Shown piece after piece: positions 49,521 through 58,641 of a DNA stretch of 64,000 bases. The notes below the pieces were generated by a model that worked only from the letters and a program-made list of their open reading frames with translations, did not search any database and was not told the origin of the DNA. The position numbers and the translations under genes are program-made. The stretch comes from Sphingobacteriaceae bacterium (GTDB taxonomy: Bacteria > Bacteroidota > Bacteroidia > B-17B0 > Aurantibacillaceae): assembly GCA_016705695.1 (NCBI GenBank), contig JADJLA010000018.1, positions 124,001 to 188,000 of the forward strand. The letters run 5' to 3'. Position 1 is the first letter of the stretch. Each line of letters opens with the position of its first letter.

Positions 49521-50781
49521 TAAATTTGGTTTAATATATGACCAACGATCCGTTCGTCCGTTTTTCCGTCTGTAAAAGACACATAATTGCGGAGATAATC
49601 ACTTCGATCATAAGAAAAATCCTTACTTACGATATATCTTTTTAGTTCATCTAATGAATTTACAAACGTTACTTCTTTGGGCGTATAAAGGGTGATCTGT
49701 TCTGCCGACCTGCCCCATCGCGGGATAAGGATAGGCTTGTTAAGTAAAATAGGGTAGATCAAAGTAGTTGAATAGTGGCTGATACATTTTTCCGAAAAAT
49801 ACACCAGTTTGGAAAAATTGGTGTTGCTAAGGATCGTTGCTTCTTTTAATTCATGAAATGAAGATGCATGTTTTCCTCTCGCCGTTCTTGGATGTAGTTT
49901 ATAACCAAACGATAACCGGCCTGGTTGCATATTTCAATAATGGTCTTAAAAAAATCCATTCTATATTCGTTGTCCCAAAAATTATCTTCCACTAAACCCT
50001 CATCAATGTAGGTGATGTAGGGTTTGTTTGTTGGAATATTGCTCTGACGAAAAAACTCTTCTTTATTATCTTCTAAAGTGCTCAATTCCTTAAAATGCTT
50101 ATCAAGATCAGGATTGCCTATGATCTTTATGGTGGACCCTTGAATCAAATTTTTTTTTTCATAGAAGGCCTTATCAAGCTCTCCATATACAAGCGATAGA
50201 TCTGGATGCAGATCAAACGCGGGAGGTGGATAATTAAGATACTTTGCCGGATTTAAGAACGATCCAAGTAAAACATCGTATATATGCTTCTTAAAAAAAT
50301 ATGCTTTATCAAACTTCCAAATCGTGTAAACATAATTCCAAACTGTGCCTTTTAAATGCTTTATCGCTTTTCCTATCCTATTTCTTTTTAAGCTCTGGTT
50401 TTGAATTTTTATATTCTCGTCAATATACTCTTCACGCACCAGTGCCCCATGCATAATGTAAATAGATCTTATTCCAAGTTTCCGGCAGGATAAAATAAGT
50501 GTTCGGTCGGTAATAAAAGAAGCGTTAAGCATTATCAGGGCCGCAGGCTTTTCCTTACGAAGAACATCGTAAATACGGTTTGTTTTATAATAAGTAATGT
50601 CAAAAGAATCTATTCCTTGTATCGTCTGGTGCTTCGGTTCTTTCAATCCCTTCCATGACGCAAGATGGATCAACTTTGTTTCAAAACCTTTATCCTTTAG
50701 CTTTTGGTCAAAAAATTTGAAGTTGCCAATTCCAACGGTCCAGTAATCAAAGTAGACTATTTTTTTATTTTCAACGCTCAT
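49520..50781 (-). pseudogene. GT-B type glycosyltransferase gene broken by a one-base frameshift
   Basis: Two overlapping frames together make one protein of about 420 residues. The first (from ATG 50781) runs to EICNQAGYRLVINYI and then ends out of frame at 49846. The second continues with KLHPRTARGKHASSFHELKEATI and HYSTTLIYPILLNKPILIPRWG, ending at 49520. Adding one A in the AAA run at 49898-49900 restores GYRLVIKLHPR, the standard link of this kind of surface-carbohydrate transferase. The product would use the sugar made by the pse genes or another nucleotide sugar. It may be inactive, phase-variable or a sequence error. Its start overlaps the pseI stop. Confidence 0.8.
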
Positions 50782-51833
50782 TAAATAAAATAGTCTTTGC
50801 TCATTGGCGTTCCTCGTTTAAGGTCTTGTTTAGCTAATTTTCCAATTACAGTTGTATAATGTTTGGGCGCTAAGCCATCGCCGGGTCTTATCACCCGTAT
50901 ATTCTCTTTAGTGAATTGTTCTCCGGCTTTAACGTCTTTTACAACGTATATTGATCGCTTGAATGCTAAACTTTTTTCTTCAACTTTTTGCACACTTGAC
51001 TGGATTTTGCCAAGTGATAAAAAAGCTCGCTCACTTTCTACCACAAGGTTTCTCATTTCTTCAGGTTCCATGCTAAACGTACTATCAACACCGCCATCTG
51101 CTCTTCTTATAGTAAAGTGTTTTTCAATAACGCGAGCGCCCAAAGCAACGGAAGCGATGCCGGCACCAATTCCCATGGTGTGATCACTTAACCCAATAAT
51201 ACAATCAGGAAATTTTTCTTGAAGAAAAGGTATGGTAACTAAATTTGTATTCTCCGGAGTAGAGGGATAAGTGCTTGTACATTTTAAAAGAACAAGATGT
51301 TTGCATCCATTATCTTTTAGAACTTTCACCGACTCTTCAATGTCGGAAAGATTTGCAACACCGGTACTCATTATTACAGGTTTTCCTATCCGTGCAACTT
51401 TTATTAATAAAGGGTGATCAGTATTTTCAAAGGACGCGATTTTATAACATGGGGCATTCAATGTTTCTAAAAAATCAACCGCAGTCTCATCAAATGGCGA
51501 ACTAAAACAAATAAGCCCTAATTTATTCGCGTATTCAAACAAAGGCTTATGCCATTCCCAAGGCGTATGTGCTTCTTTGTATAGGTCGTAAAGATTTCTT
51601 CCGTACCACAATGAATTTTTATCTGTTATATCAAATAAGCCTCCTTTATGATCAATAGTCATAGTATCTGCCGTGTAGGTTTGTAGTTTTATAGCGTGTG
51701 CGCCGCTATCGGCCGCCGCTTTAATGATCTCTTTTGCCCTGTCAATAGAGTTGTTATGATTCCCACTCATCTCAGCAATAACAAACGGCTTTGAATTGAT
51801 CCCTATAATAAAATTACCGATCTTAAAGTCCAT
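50781..51833 (-). CDS. pseI: Pseudaminic acid synthase
   Basis: 350 residues of the NeuB family. It condenses 2,4-diacetamido-2,4,6-trideoxy-altropyranose with phosphoenolpyruvate. FVIAEMSGNHNNSIDRAKEII is the PseI form of the N-terminal motif, and KLQTYTADTMTID, GLSDHTMGIGAGIASVALGARVIEKHFT and ADGGVDSTFSMEP follow. The last 60 residues are the antifreeze-like SAF domain. It overlaps pseH by 11 nt. Sialic acid or legionaminic acid synthase activity is less likely, given the SGNHN and VDSTFS forms and the pse neighbours. Confidence 0.93.
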   Translation of the reverse strand: MDFKIGNFIIGINSKPFVIAEMSGNHNNSIDRAKEIIKAAADSGAHAIKLQTYTADTMTIDHKGGLFDITDKNSLWYGRNLYDLYKEAHTPWEWHKPLFEYANKLGLICFSSPFDETAVDFLETLNAPCYKIASFENTDHPLLIKVARIGKPVIMSTGVANLSDIEESVKVLKDNGCKHLVLLKCTSTYPSTPENTNLVTIPFLQEKFPDCIIGLSDHTMGIGAGIASVALGARVIEKHFTIRRADGGVDSTFSMEPEEMRNLVVESERAFLSLGKIQSSVQKVEEKSLAFKRSIYVVKDVKAGEQFTKENIRVIRPGDGLAPKHYTTVIGKLAKQDLKRGTPMSKDYFI

Positions 51834-52296
51834 GTCTTCTTGTTTTACTTAATTTAATACTCTTAATTCCTTTTACCATCATGTGCTCTTCGTTCTTAAA
51901 CCCTGCTTTTTTAAATATGCGCATCGAACTCTCATTACTTTCCTTGATGTAGGCATTTATCTGCTGCGTATGCACTTTTTTGAAATGATCCGCGCAAGCC
52001 ATTTCGATCATGCTTGTTCCAAAGCCTTTTCCTCGGTGGTGCGCATCAATTGAGATGCCTATTATCGTTTCTTCTGCTTTGTTCTCTATTCTTACTTGAC
52101 CAATTGCTTCGTTCTGTAAGGTAAAGAGGTACATAAAGCAATTTGGCGAATTTAATTTTTGTTTGAACCATTCAACGTGATCGCTATATGGCACGGGTTC
52201 CTGCTCGAAAGAATTTTGGCGAACAGCCTCATCATTTGTCCACTTAAAATAAAGGTCAGCGTCTGCTAATTTTGGTTTTCTGAATTCAATTTGCAT
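51823..52296 (-). CDS. pseH: GNAT N-acetyltransferase, PseH-like
   Basis: 157 residues with the GNAT fold. The acetyl-CoA motif is HHRGKGFGTSMIEMA near 92-106, and the substrate end is ESNESSMRIFKKAGF. In pseudaminic acid synthesis PseH acetylates UDP-4-amino-4,6-dideoxy-AltNAc at N4. Position between pseG and pseI, with overlaps on both sides, supports this role. A different acylation (for example formyl or lactyl) cannot be excluded from sequence. Confidence 0.82.
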   Translation of the reverse strand: MQIEFRKPKLADADLYFKWTNDEAVRQNSFEQEPVPYSDHVEWFKQKLNSPNCFMYLFTLQNEAIGQVRIENKAEETIIGISIDAHHRGKGFGTSMIEMACADHFKKVHTQQINAYIKESNESSMRIFKKAGFKNEEHMMVKGIKSIKLSKTRRHGL

Positions 52297-53305
52297 TGAT
52301 CAGTTGTTTGAACGCTCGATTTATTCTTTCAGGCGAAAGGCCGTCGATCATTTTTTTTTGAACGCCTATCATATCATTTATTAGTCTAGGTTCTTTTATA
52401 CATTTCTCGATCAAAGCCGAAATTTCTTCGGCGCTGATCGAATTAAGATCTCCCGCATTGATAACGCATTTTTTCTTTACTAGCCCGCCCAAAATTCCCA
52501 ATTGATTGTTTGCAGTTGTTCCCGAGACCATTCCTATGCCAACTGCCGCCGCTTCCATAGAAGTTCCACTGGCCGGACAGATCATTAACTCGCATTCATT
52601 TAATATCCCTACCATTTTTTTGGCGTTGATGTTCCTATGAAGATTTATTTTTCCTGCGCGCTCCTGTAATTCTTTTTCGTGAGGATTTACCGCGCCAATT
52701 ATCACGTGCACCTCTTCTATAGAAGAAATATGTTGAATGCTTTTGAGAATTTTTAATGTGATATTATTTACATCAGCTCCACCCATGCTAATACATATTC
52801 TTTTTACCGAAGTGATCTTACGGGCGGGTTTTTTTGCCGCCTCAATAAATTCGCTGCGCAATAAGGCATACTCGCTCCCTAAATAGAATTTTGTATTTGG
52901 CTCCGCGGTGTACTCTTTTTCAGTAACCGAATCAGAAACATTAATGACGGCATCAGCGTAAAAATGCTGCTCGTGCAGATCATCAATAAAAACTAAGATC
53001 TTATTCTTTTGTTTTATGTATTCCTGAATTTCGGTTCCAAAACCATAGCCGTCTAAAACAATAGCATCTGAGCTTTCATAAAAACTATCAGCGTTATTCT
53101 CTTCACCATTCAAATAATTGCACTTTATTCCTTCCGCGCTAATTATCTCGTCGATCTTTGGAACATGTCGGTTCAAAAGAAAAGAGATCTCAAAATCTTG
53201 CTTGAGCATTTTCGCAAGCGATAAGCACCTCATCAAATGGCCCATTCCGATCTCGGGGGAAGCCTCTGTTCTGATCAAAATTTTCTTAGGGCTTTTTTTG
53301 TTCAA
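52286..53305 (-). CDS. pseG: UDP-2,4-diacetamido-2,4,6-trideoxy-beta-L-altropyranose hydrolase
   Basis: 339 residues with a GT-B-like two-domain fold. It removes UDP from the diacetamido sugar before condensation by PseI. The N-terminal motif PEIGMGHLMRCLSLAKML contains the catalytic His; CISMGGADVNNITLKIL and CELMICPASGTSMEAAAVGIGMV make up the UDP site. Length fits PseG. It overlaps pseF by 20 nt and pseH by 11 nt. Confidence 0.93.
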   Translation of the reverse strand: MNKKSPKKILIRTEASPEIGMGHLMRCLSLAKMLKQDFEISFLLNRHVPKIDEIISAEGIKCNYLNGEENNADSFYESSDAIVLDGYGFGTEIQEYIKQKNKILVFIDDLHEQHFYADAVINVSDSVTEKEYTAEPNTKFYLGSEYALLRSEFIEAAKKPARKITSVKRICISMGGADVNNITLKILKSIQHISSIEEVHVIIGAVNPHEKELQERAGKINLHRNINAKKMVGILNECELMICPASGTSMEAAAVGIGMVSGTTANNQLGILGGLVKKKCVINAGDLNSISAEEISALIEKCIKEPRLINDMIGVQKKMIDGLSPERINRAFKQLINAN

Positions 53306-54017
53306 TGTGTTCGTTGATCAGCGCAAGTTCAGGATGTGCATTCATTAGTTTAATGATCTCATCACCGCTAAGCGAATGCGCTCCGTATTGTTCAATTAAT
53401 ATTTTTAAGAGCTCAAGATCCTCGTGCGTATCCAGTGTTAAACGAAATCTGCTTTCGTCGGTAGTTCTTTTAATGTGCTTAAGCTTTACGCTTTTGTTTT
53501 TCCAAATATATGGTGTTACATGTTCCTTATCCGAAACATCAACCGCGTGCTGATGTGCTTGTTCTAAAAGATGAAAAGAAAAGATCTCAAAATCAAAGCC
53601 TCGTGGGTACGTTCTTTCTAAGGCATTTGAAAGATAAAGGTCATTATCCCCAATAGCAGTATATTCTTCAATTCCCTTTTTAACCTCCTCGGCATCTATT
53701 AAAGGGCAATCGGAAGTTAAGCGTACAACAAGATCTAATTTGTGATGTTTAGCGCATTCGTAATATCTGCTCAATACATTATTCTCATCTCCTCGGTAAT
53801 TGGGAATATTGTTCTTATTGGCAAACTCTACAACTGCATTATCTGCAGGCTGTGTAGTAGTTGCAATATACAATGGATAGTTAATTGTTTTAAGTCGATC
53901 GATCTGAGTTTGAAAAATTGGCTGCGCGTTCACCGGCATCAAGATCTTTCCGGGTAAACGCGAGCTGCCCATTCGTGCTTGTATAATTATTCCAATGTTC
54001 CTGAAAGCGCTTTTCAT
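53286..54017 (-). CDS. pseF: CMP-pseudaminic acid synthetase-like cytidylyltransferase (SpsF-like)
   Basis: 243 residues of the CMP-NeuNAc synthetase/SpsF fold. IIIQARMGSSRLPGKILMPV is the nucleotide-binding opening; VVRLTSDCPLIDAEEV and FRLTLDTHEDLELL follow. It should activate the finished nonulosonic acid with CTP. Some SpsF-like proteins act as other cytidylyl- or glycosyltransferases, but its place directly before pseG, with a 20-nt overlap, favours PseF. Confidence 0.85.
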   Translation of the reverse strand: MKSAFRNIGIIIQARMGSSRLPGKILMPVNAQPIFQTQIDRLKTINYPLYIATTTQPADNAVVEFANKNNIPNYRGDENNVLSRYYECAKHHKLDLVVRLTSDCPLIDAEEVKKGIEEYTAIGDNDLYLSNALERTYPRGFDFEIFSFHLLEQAHQHAVDVSDKEHVTPYIWKNKSVKLKHIKRTTDESRFRLTLDTHEDLELLKILIEQYGAHSLSGDEIIKLMNAHPELALINEHIEQKKP

Positions 54018-54020
54018 TTT

Positions 54021-54767
54021 TTAAATTCTCACCGGCACTTGATGCGTTAGCAATTCCTTTTTAATATCCATCGGTGTGTATTGGGTAAAATGGAAAATGC
54101 TTGCCGATCCAACGGCCTCCACTTTTGTTTTTGTAAAAAGCTCGCCGTAATGTGTCATATCTCCTCCACCGGCAACTGCAATAACAGGTTTGTTGGTTGT
54201 GTTCATAAACCGATCTACCAGTTCAATATCAAATCCACTCATCATTCCGTCGCGATCAACGCTAGTAAGCACATATTCTCCAACATCACAGTCTTCCATC
54301 TGTGAAACAAATTCTTTTAGCGAACGCTCGATGCCAAGTTTGTTGTGGATCATATAATTCTCATTCCTTCTTTCTACATCAACGGCTATAGTAATGCACT
54401 GGCTGCCGAAAAAAGCAACGGCTTGTTTAATGAATGCTGCGTCTTTTAAGGCTTTGGTTTTGATCACAACTTTATCGGCACCAATTTTCAGAAGATCGTT
54501 GATGTCGTCAATGGTTTCAATGCCGCCACCAATGGCCACCGGCATGTAACATTCTTTTATCACCTCGCCCACCATTTTTAAATTGATCTTCCTTTTTTGC
54601 TCTGAAGCAAAAATATCCAGAAAAACCAATTCATCTACACCCCGGCTATTATAAACTCTTGCTGCTTGCACAGGATTTCCCACCATGCGAGGTGTTGAGA
54701 ATTTTTTGGTCTTTACCAAGCCAAATCCATTGAATGTAAGAATTGGGATAACCCTTATCTTAAGCAT
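54021..54767 (-). CDS. HisF2-like protein of the acetamidino-modification pathway
   Basis: 248 residues, a (beta/alpha)8 barrel of the HisF family. RVIPILTFNGFGLVKT, PVAIGGGIETIDDINDLLKIGADKVVI and SVDRDGMMSGFDIELV are the family landmarks. The catalytic Asp11 of true HisF is Thr here, while the second Asp (TIAVDVERR) remains, so it is not a histidine enzyme. With HisH and the PP-loop amidotransferase it probably delivers ammonia to convert an N-acetyl into an acetamidino group (as in WbpG-HisH2-HisF2). It overlaps the hisH-like gene by 8 nt. Confidence 0.86.
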   Translation of the reverse strand: MLKIRVIPILTFNGFGLVKTKKFSTPRMVGNPVQAARVYNSRGVDELVFLDIFASEQKRKINLKMVGEVIKECYMPVAIGGGIETIDDINDLLKIGADKVVIKTKALKDAAFIKQAVAFFGSQCITIAVDVERRNENYMIHNKLGIERSLKEFVSQMEDCDVGEYVLTSVDRDGMMSGFDIELVDRFMNTTNKPVIAVAGGGDMTHYGELFTKTKVEAVGSASIFHFTQYTPMDIKKELLTHQVPVRI

Positions 54768-55362
54768 TATTAAAAAAATTCCTTAATAATGTTAGTCCGG
54801 CTTCCTGACTTTTTTCAGGATGAAACTGCGTGGCGAAAATATTGTCCTGTTGTATGCTTGCAACAATTTCAATTCCATAATTGGTGGTGGCGGCGATCAC
54901 CTCGGAGTTACTAGGCACAAAATGGTAGCTATGAATAAAATAAAAATCCTTTTCGTTGATCTGGCTATAATATTTATCAATCTTTACATTGATATTATTC
55001 CAGCCCATGTGTGGGATCCTGAACGGAATGTTCTCAATTTTTTTTACTTTTCCTTTTATCCAACCAAGCCCGGGATTATCGTTGGGTTCTGTTCCGGCTT
55101 CTGCCAAAAGTTGCATACCAAGACAAATTCCCAAGAATTTTTTTTTTTTGTTCAGCACCTGATCGGTCAAAAGCACATCAAGTCCTTTGCTCTTTAGGTT
55201 TTTCATGCCTTGTAAAAAAGAACCTACGCCCGGCAAAATGATAACATCGCTTTTTTCTATTAGCTCGGGGTCGGAAGTAATGGCACTTTCTATCTTTAAA
55301 AAATTCAAGGCCTTTTGTACCGAAGCCACATTTCCCATTCCGTAATCAATGATCGCTACCAT
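54760..55362 (-). CDS. hisH: HisH-like glutamine amidotransferase
   Basis: 200 residues, a class I glutaminase. The catalytic Cys is in FLGICLGMQLLAEAG, and the His-Glu pair is in ATQFHPEKSQEAGL. IDYGMGNVASVQKAL and ILPGVGSFLQGMKNL are the HisH opening. It releases ammonia from glutamine for its HisF-like partner. Placement in the polysaccharide operon and a HisF partner lacking Asp11 argue for a nonulosonic acid role rather than histidine synthesis. Confidence 0.9.
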   Translation of the reverse strand: MVAIIDYGMGNVASVQKALNFLKIESAITSDPELIEKSDVIILPGVGSFLQGMKNLKSKGLDVLLTDQVLNKKKKFLGICLGMQLLAEAGTEPNDNPGLGWIKGKVKKIENIPFRIPHMGWNNINVKIDKYYSQINEKDFYFIHSYHFVPSNSEVIAATTNYGIEIVASIQQDNIFATQFHPEKSQEAGLTLLRNFFNNA

Positions 55363-55363
55363 T

Positions 55364-56518
55364 TTATTTTACTTCGAAATTTCTTTGAAGATTCCCCTGA
55401 TTGTCCTTTATGAATTTTCCCGAGCTGTCTTGTGCAAACAATATCGGATTTGTGAACGAATCAATTACCTCATCTATTTCCTGCTTTGACATGCCTGAGT
55501 AATTGATGAATTCGCCTACAGCGTAATGCGGATATTTTCCGTCGTATTCCTTTACCAGCTTTAATCCTTCTTCTCGCGTCAGTCGTTTGTTTCTAATGTC
55601 AATACATGCATGGTCAGTTGCTCTTCCAAAACCATACTTTACAAATTTCAAATAATCGTGAAGTCCAACTAGCTTTTCATCGAGATTCTCGTAATTGGTA
55701 TAGGTGCCTTCAATAGGGCCGTCTTGTTTAACTGCAAAGCCGTGTTTTTTTACGATCTCTAATTGCTTGCGTGCGTCCCAGAAAAAATAATGCCCTAAAA
55801 ATATTCCTGTTACACCAACACGATCAATATCCTCATCACTCGGATAAAAATACGGCGTAAGGTCTTTTTTAGTGATGCCGTTAACGCCAACCATATCCTG
55901 AATTCTATTTCCAAGTAATCCGCCGTATTCTTCCAGCCATTGTCTGTTGAGCGTTCTGCTTCGTACCGATTCCAAATTTGGTCCACCGTACTCTTGCTGA
56001 GAGTTCTCTCCCCATATGATCAGAGGAATATTAAATTTAACGGCCACCATAACAGGAATAGTAAAAATGCCAATATGGTTTGGCCACATCTCATCACCAA
56101 CGCGTTTAAATCCTTCGATTACCATGCTCTTGTATGCACTGTAATTCTTTTTGAAATGGATCACGTCCATTCCCATCTTGGCAATGTTATCTAAATTTCT
56201 CTGTCCTATTTCGGTAACACTTGTAGTCTCAAAACAAACACAAAGAGGATTCATGCCACATACTTCTTTCATGTAATAAGCTTGATAGGTGCTGTCCTTT
56301 CCTCCACTTACAGGAATGATACAATCCCATCCGGTCTCATTGGGTTTCTTTTTGTAATGTGCGGTGATCTCTAAAAACTGTTTTTCTCTTTCCTTCCAAT
56401 CAATGTTCTTATCTTTTTCTCCAGCAGCAACACACGCGCTGCAAATACCTTCGTCGTTAAAATGGAGATCCGGTTTTGTTTCAGGAAATAAACATTTGTT
56501 GCAGTACCTTATTTGCAT
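55364..56518 (-). CDS. pseA: N-acetyl sugar amidotransferase (PseA/WbpG family)
   Basis: 384 residues of the PP-loop ATP-pyrophosphatase type. The N-terminus has a zinc-ribbon-like pair CNKCLFPETKPD and CSACVA; the PP-loop is IPVSGGKDSTYQAYY near 68-82. LGHYFFWDARKQ and the C-terminal HACIDIRNKRLTREEGLKLV are typical of the family. It converts an acetamido to an acetamidino group in pseudaminic acid-type sugars, using ammonia from the HisH/HisF-like pair just downstream. The ATG lies 5 nt after the methylase stop. Confidence 0.9.
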   Translation of the reverse strand: MQIRYCNKCLFPETKPDLHFNDEGICSACVAAGEKDKNIDWKEREKQFLEITAHYKKKPNETGWDCIIPVSGGKDSTYQAYYMKEVCGMNPLCVCFETTSVTEIGQRNLDNIAKMGMDVIHFKKNYSAYKSMVIEGFKRVGDEMWPNHIGIFTIPVMVAVKFNIPLIIWGENSQQEYGGPNLESVRSRTLNRQWLEEYGGLLGNRIQDMVGVNGITKKDLTPYFYPSDEDIDRVGVTGIFLGHYFFWDARKQLEIVKKHGFAVKQDGPIEGTYTNYENLDEKLVGLHDYLKFVKYGFGRATDHACIDIRNKRLTREEGLKLVKEYDGKYPHYAVGEFINYSGMSKQEIDEVIDSFTNPILFAQDSSGKFIKDNQGNLQRNFEVK

Positions 56519-56523
56519 ATACT

Positions 56524-57141
56524 TTATTTTTTAATGAGAAACCAAGTTATATCATCTTGCGGAAAGGCCGGATCGTTTCTGTATGCAAAACCGTAATCAA
56601 CTAATTCTGTTCCCGGAAATTTTTTTAGAAACTCGCCTGCAAAATCTCTTTTAAAAAGTCGATCTTGGTGGCCTCTATAGGAAATTGTTACGGGCGATGG
56701 GTTGTAATATTCTGCTATTAAAATGTATTTAGAACTTGAGTCATATAGTTTTTCATATACCAAGGGCAACATGTCTGGATTAATATGAATTAAAACTCCC
56801 TTAATAAGCGAAAGCTGAACTTTGTCTTCTACATTTGCTTCGAAAATTGATCCATTGAATACATTGCCCTCGCCTACTATTTTTTTTAATTCTTTTGCGG
56901 CCTCTCCGTTGATCTCAATTCCCTTTAATTGAATCTCAGGAAATAGTAGTTTAAGAGCTTTCATGTTCATCCCTATGTTTGCTCCAAATTCTCTACAAGA
57001 CGAAATGCTTCCTGCTTGTTTAAGGGCTTTAACAAAAAAGTTTAAGTTCGATGCTAAAAGTTTATCTCCTTGATTTCTTTCAATGTAATTGTTGCCGAAT
57101 TCTTCCGCCCAAAATTTTTCTTGTTCTGTTTTATACGCCAT
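56524..57141 (-). CDS. Pseudaminic acid biosynthesis-associated methyltransferase
   Basis: 205 residues of class I SAM-dependent methylases. The family-specific N-terminus TEQEKFWAEEFGNNYIERN and the SAM motif REFGANIGMNMKAL near 47-60 match proteins found next to pseudaminic acid genes (TIGR03587). KGVLIHINPDMLPLVYEKL is also conserved. The substrate is not established; it probably O- or N-methylates the sugar or its acetamidino group. It lies at the position where pseC usually follows pseB. Confidence 0.88.
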   Translation of the reverse strand: MAYKTEQEKFWAEEFGNNYIERNQGDKLLASNLNFFVKALKQAGSISSCREFGANIGMNMKALKLLFPEIQLKGIEINGEAAKELKKIVGEGNVFNGSIFEANVEDKVQLSLIKGVLIHINPDMLPLVYEKLYDSSSKYILIAEYYNPSPVTISYRGHQDRLFKRDFAGEFLKKFPGTELVDYGFAYRNDPAFPQDDITWFLIKK

Positions 57142-57144
57142 TTT

Positions 57145-57267
57145 TTATTTTTTTAGTTGTTTATTTTCAGTTTGGTTTGCTTCACTTCTTACTTTGCGCG
57201 GCAATAATCCCTTAGAGATCTCTCCTTCTTCAATATATTGTTTTTCATAAGGGATATTAAGCTTCAA
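57145..57267 (-). other. 40-codon frame resembling the start of PseC (possible remnant)
   Basis: A frame from TTG 57267 to TAA 57145 overlaps the end of pseB and begins KLNIPYEKQYIEEGEI. The I-P-Y-x-K-Q-x-I spacing resembles the N-terminus of PseC-type DegT aminotransferases (usually IPYGKQSIxxxDI). The rest (SKGLLPRKVRSEANQ) is unlike PseC. It may be a deletion remnant, an unrelated small peptide or chance. No other part of pseC is seen between pseB and the methylase gene. Confidence 0.25.
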
Positions 57268-58267
57268 ATGTGGGGTCAACATATTGCTTCACCAATTTGC
57301 GAATACCTTCAACGGTTTCCCATTGGTCGTTAGTGCCCGAGTTATAACAAAATTGCGCTGGTACTTCTTTAGCATTAAAATGTTTTTTGTAATCGGCAAT
57401 GTTGAACGCAGGCTGCTGAGGAAGGATTACATAATATTTTCCTAGATCTAGCGTGTTGAATGAATCGGATGATGTTATCATCTCCTCGTGTAGCTTTTCT
57501 CCCGGGCGAATTCCTACCTCCACTTGTTTGCAATTAGGCCCAATAGCGGTTGCAACATCTACAATTTTATACGAAGGGATTTTTGGAACAAAGATCTCTC
57601 CGCCCCAAGCGTTCTCAATAGCATTGAATACCATCTCACATCCTTCTTCCAAAGAAATGTTGAAGCGTGTCATGCGCTTATCAGTGATCGGCAAAACGCC
57701 TTCGTTTCGTTTTTTCAAGAAGAAGGGCATTACCGATCCGTTAGATCCCATAACATTTCCATAGCGCACTACCGAAAAAGTTAGATCGCGCTTTCCTTTG
57801 ATGTTATTTGCCGCAATAAATAATTTATCAGAAGTTAGTTTTGTGGCCCCGTACAAATTAATTGGCGCTGCTGCTTTATCTGTTGAAAGGGCAACAACTT
57901 TTTTTACGCCCGTTTTAAATGCAGCATTAATAACATTCTCTGCTCCCAACACATTTATCTTTACGCACTCCATTGGATTGTATTCTGAAATGTGAACGTG
58001 TTTCATTGCGGCGGCATGGATCACAATGTCAATTCCTTCAAATGCGCTCACTAATCTGCTTTCGTCTCTCACGTCGCCCAAAAAATATCGAATCGCCGGA
58101 TAATCTTTTTCAGGATACTCCATTTCCATTTGATAATGTTTTTGTTCATCGCGTGATAAAATAACCAAACGTTTTACTTTTGGATATTTTTTAAAAATAA
58201 GTTTGGCGAACATTTTTCCGAACGAACCCGTTCCGCCAGTGATCAAAATACTTTTCTCGTTTAGCAT
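57257..58267 (-). CDS. pseB: UDP-N-acetylglucosamine 4,6-dehydratase (inverting)
   Basis: About 336 residues from the ATG at 58267. It catalyses the first step of pseudaminic acid synthesis, converting UDP-GlcNAc to the 4-keto-6-deoxy-L-arabino form. ILITGGTGSFGKMFAKLI is the NADP site; HAAAMKHVHISEYNPMECVKINV and LSTDKAAAPINLYGATKLTSDKL hold the catalytic D/K/Y set in the inverting-enzyme form. An extended start 18 codons upstream (RSFERKKKEKKNKKQ) is low-complexity and unlikely. It is the first gene of the long minus-strand operon. Confidence 0.94.
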   Translation of the reverse strand: MLNEKSILITGGTGSFGKMFAKLIFKKYPKVKRLVILSRDEQKHYQMEMEYPEKDYPAIRYFLGDVRDESRLVSAFEGIDIVIHAAAMKHVHISEYNPMECVKINVLGAENVINAAFKTGVKKVVALSTDKAAAPINLYGATKLTSDKLFIAANNIKGKRDLTFSVVRYGNVMGSNGSVMPFFLKKRNEGVLPITDKRMTRFNISLEEGCEMVFNAIENAWGGEIFVPKIPSYKIVDVATAIGPNCKQVEVGIRPGEKLHEEMITSSDSFNTLDLGKYYVILPQQPAFNIADYKKHFNAKEVPAQFCYNSGTNDQWETVEGIRKLVKQYVDPTFEA

Positions 58268-58641
58268 ACTTTTTTGTTTTTTGTTTTTTTTCTCTTTCTT
58301 TTTTCGTTCAAAGCTTCGCACGCTCAGTCCCAGCGCAGAACTAAAAAAAAGGATGAAACTTCACGAAGATAACTAAATATGTGTTTTTTTTGGGCCGTTG
58401 CCCGCTTGTATTTACCAACAAAAAATAGTGTAAGAGTCAATTTATATATGTTGCAAAATCTCCATTTTATTACTAAGTTGAAGGCTTCTCGATGCCACCG
58501 TTCTTACGCTGTGGTTGTTACTGATCTTTGGTAAAAAAGGTTTCAAAAAAACGCTCTTTTATTTCTTTTTATTTTCGCTGCAGCCCTTGATGTGAGCGGA
58601 AAAATAGGTACCTTGTATAATAAATCCTAGCTCTCATTCCT
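58268..58641. other. Intergenic region between divergent pseB and the OsmC gene
   Basis: Directly before pseB lies an A+G-rich (minus strand) leader of about 45 nt. TATCTTCG near 58365-58372 on the minus strand is close to a -7 box and could serve pseB. The rest shows no gene and no recognised repeat. Confidence 0.5.

Noticed and set aside
54021..55362. HisH and HisF as histidine biosynthesis genes
   Set aside because: They lie inside the pse operon, next to the amidotransferase, and the HisF-like protein lacks Asp11.
41413..58641. Surface polysaccharide locus as a recent horizontally acquired island
   Set aside because: Gene content is typical of variable loci, but no integrase, tRNA or flanking direct repeat was seen, and composition could not be measured by eye.
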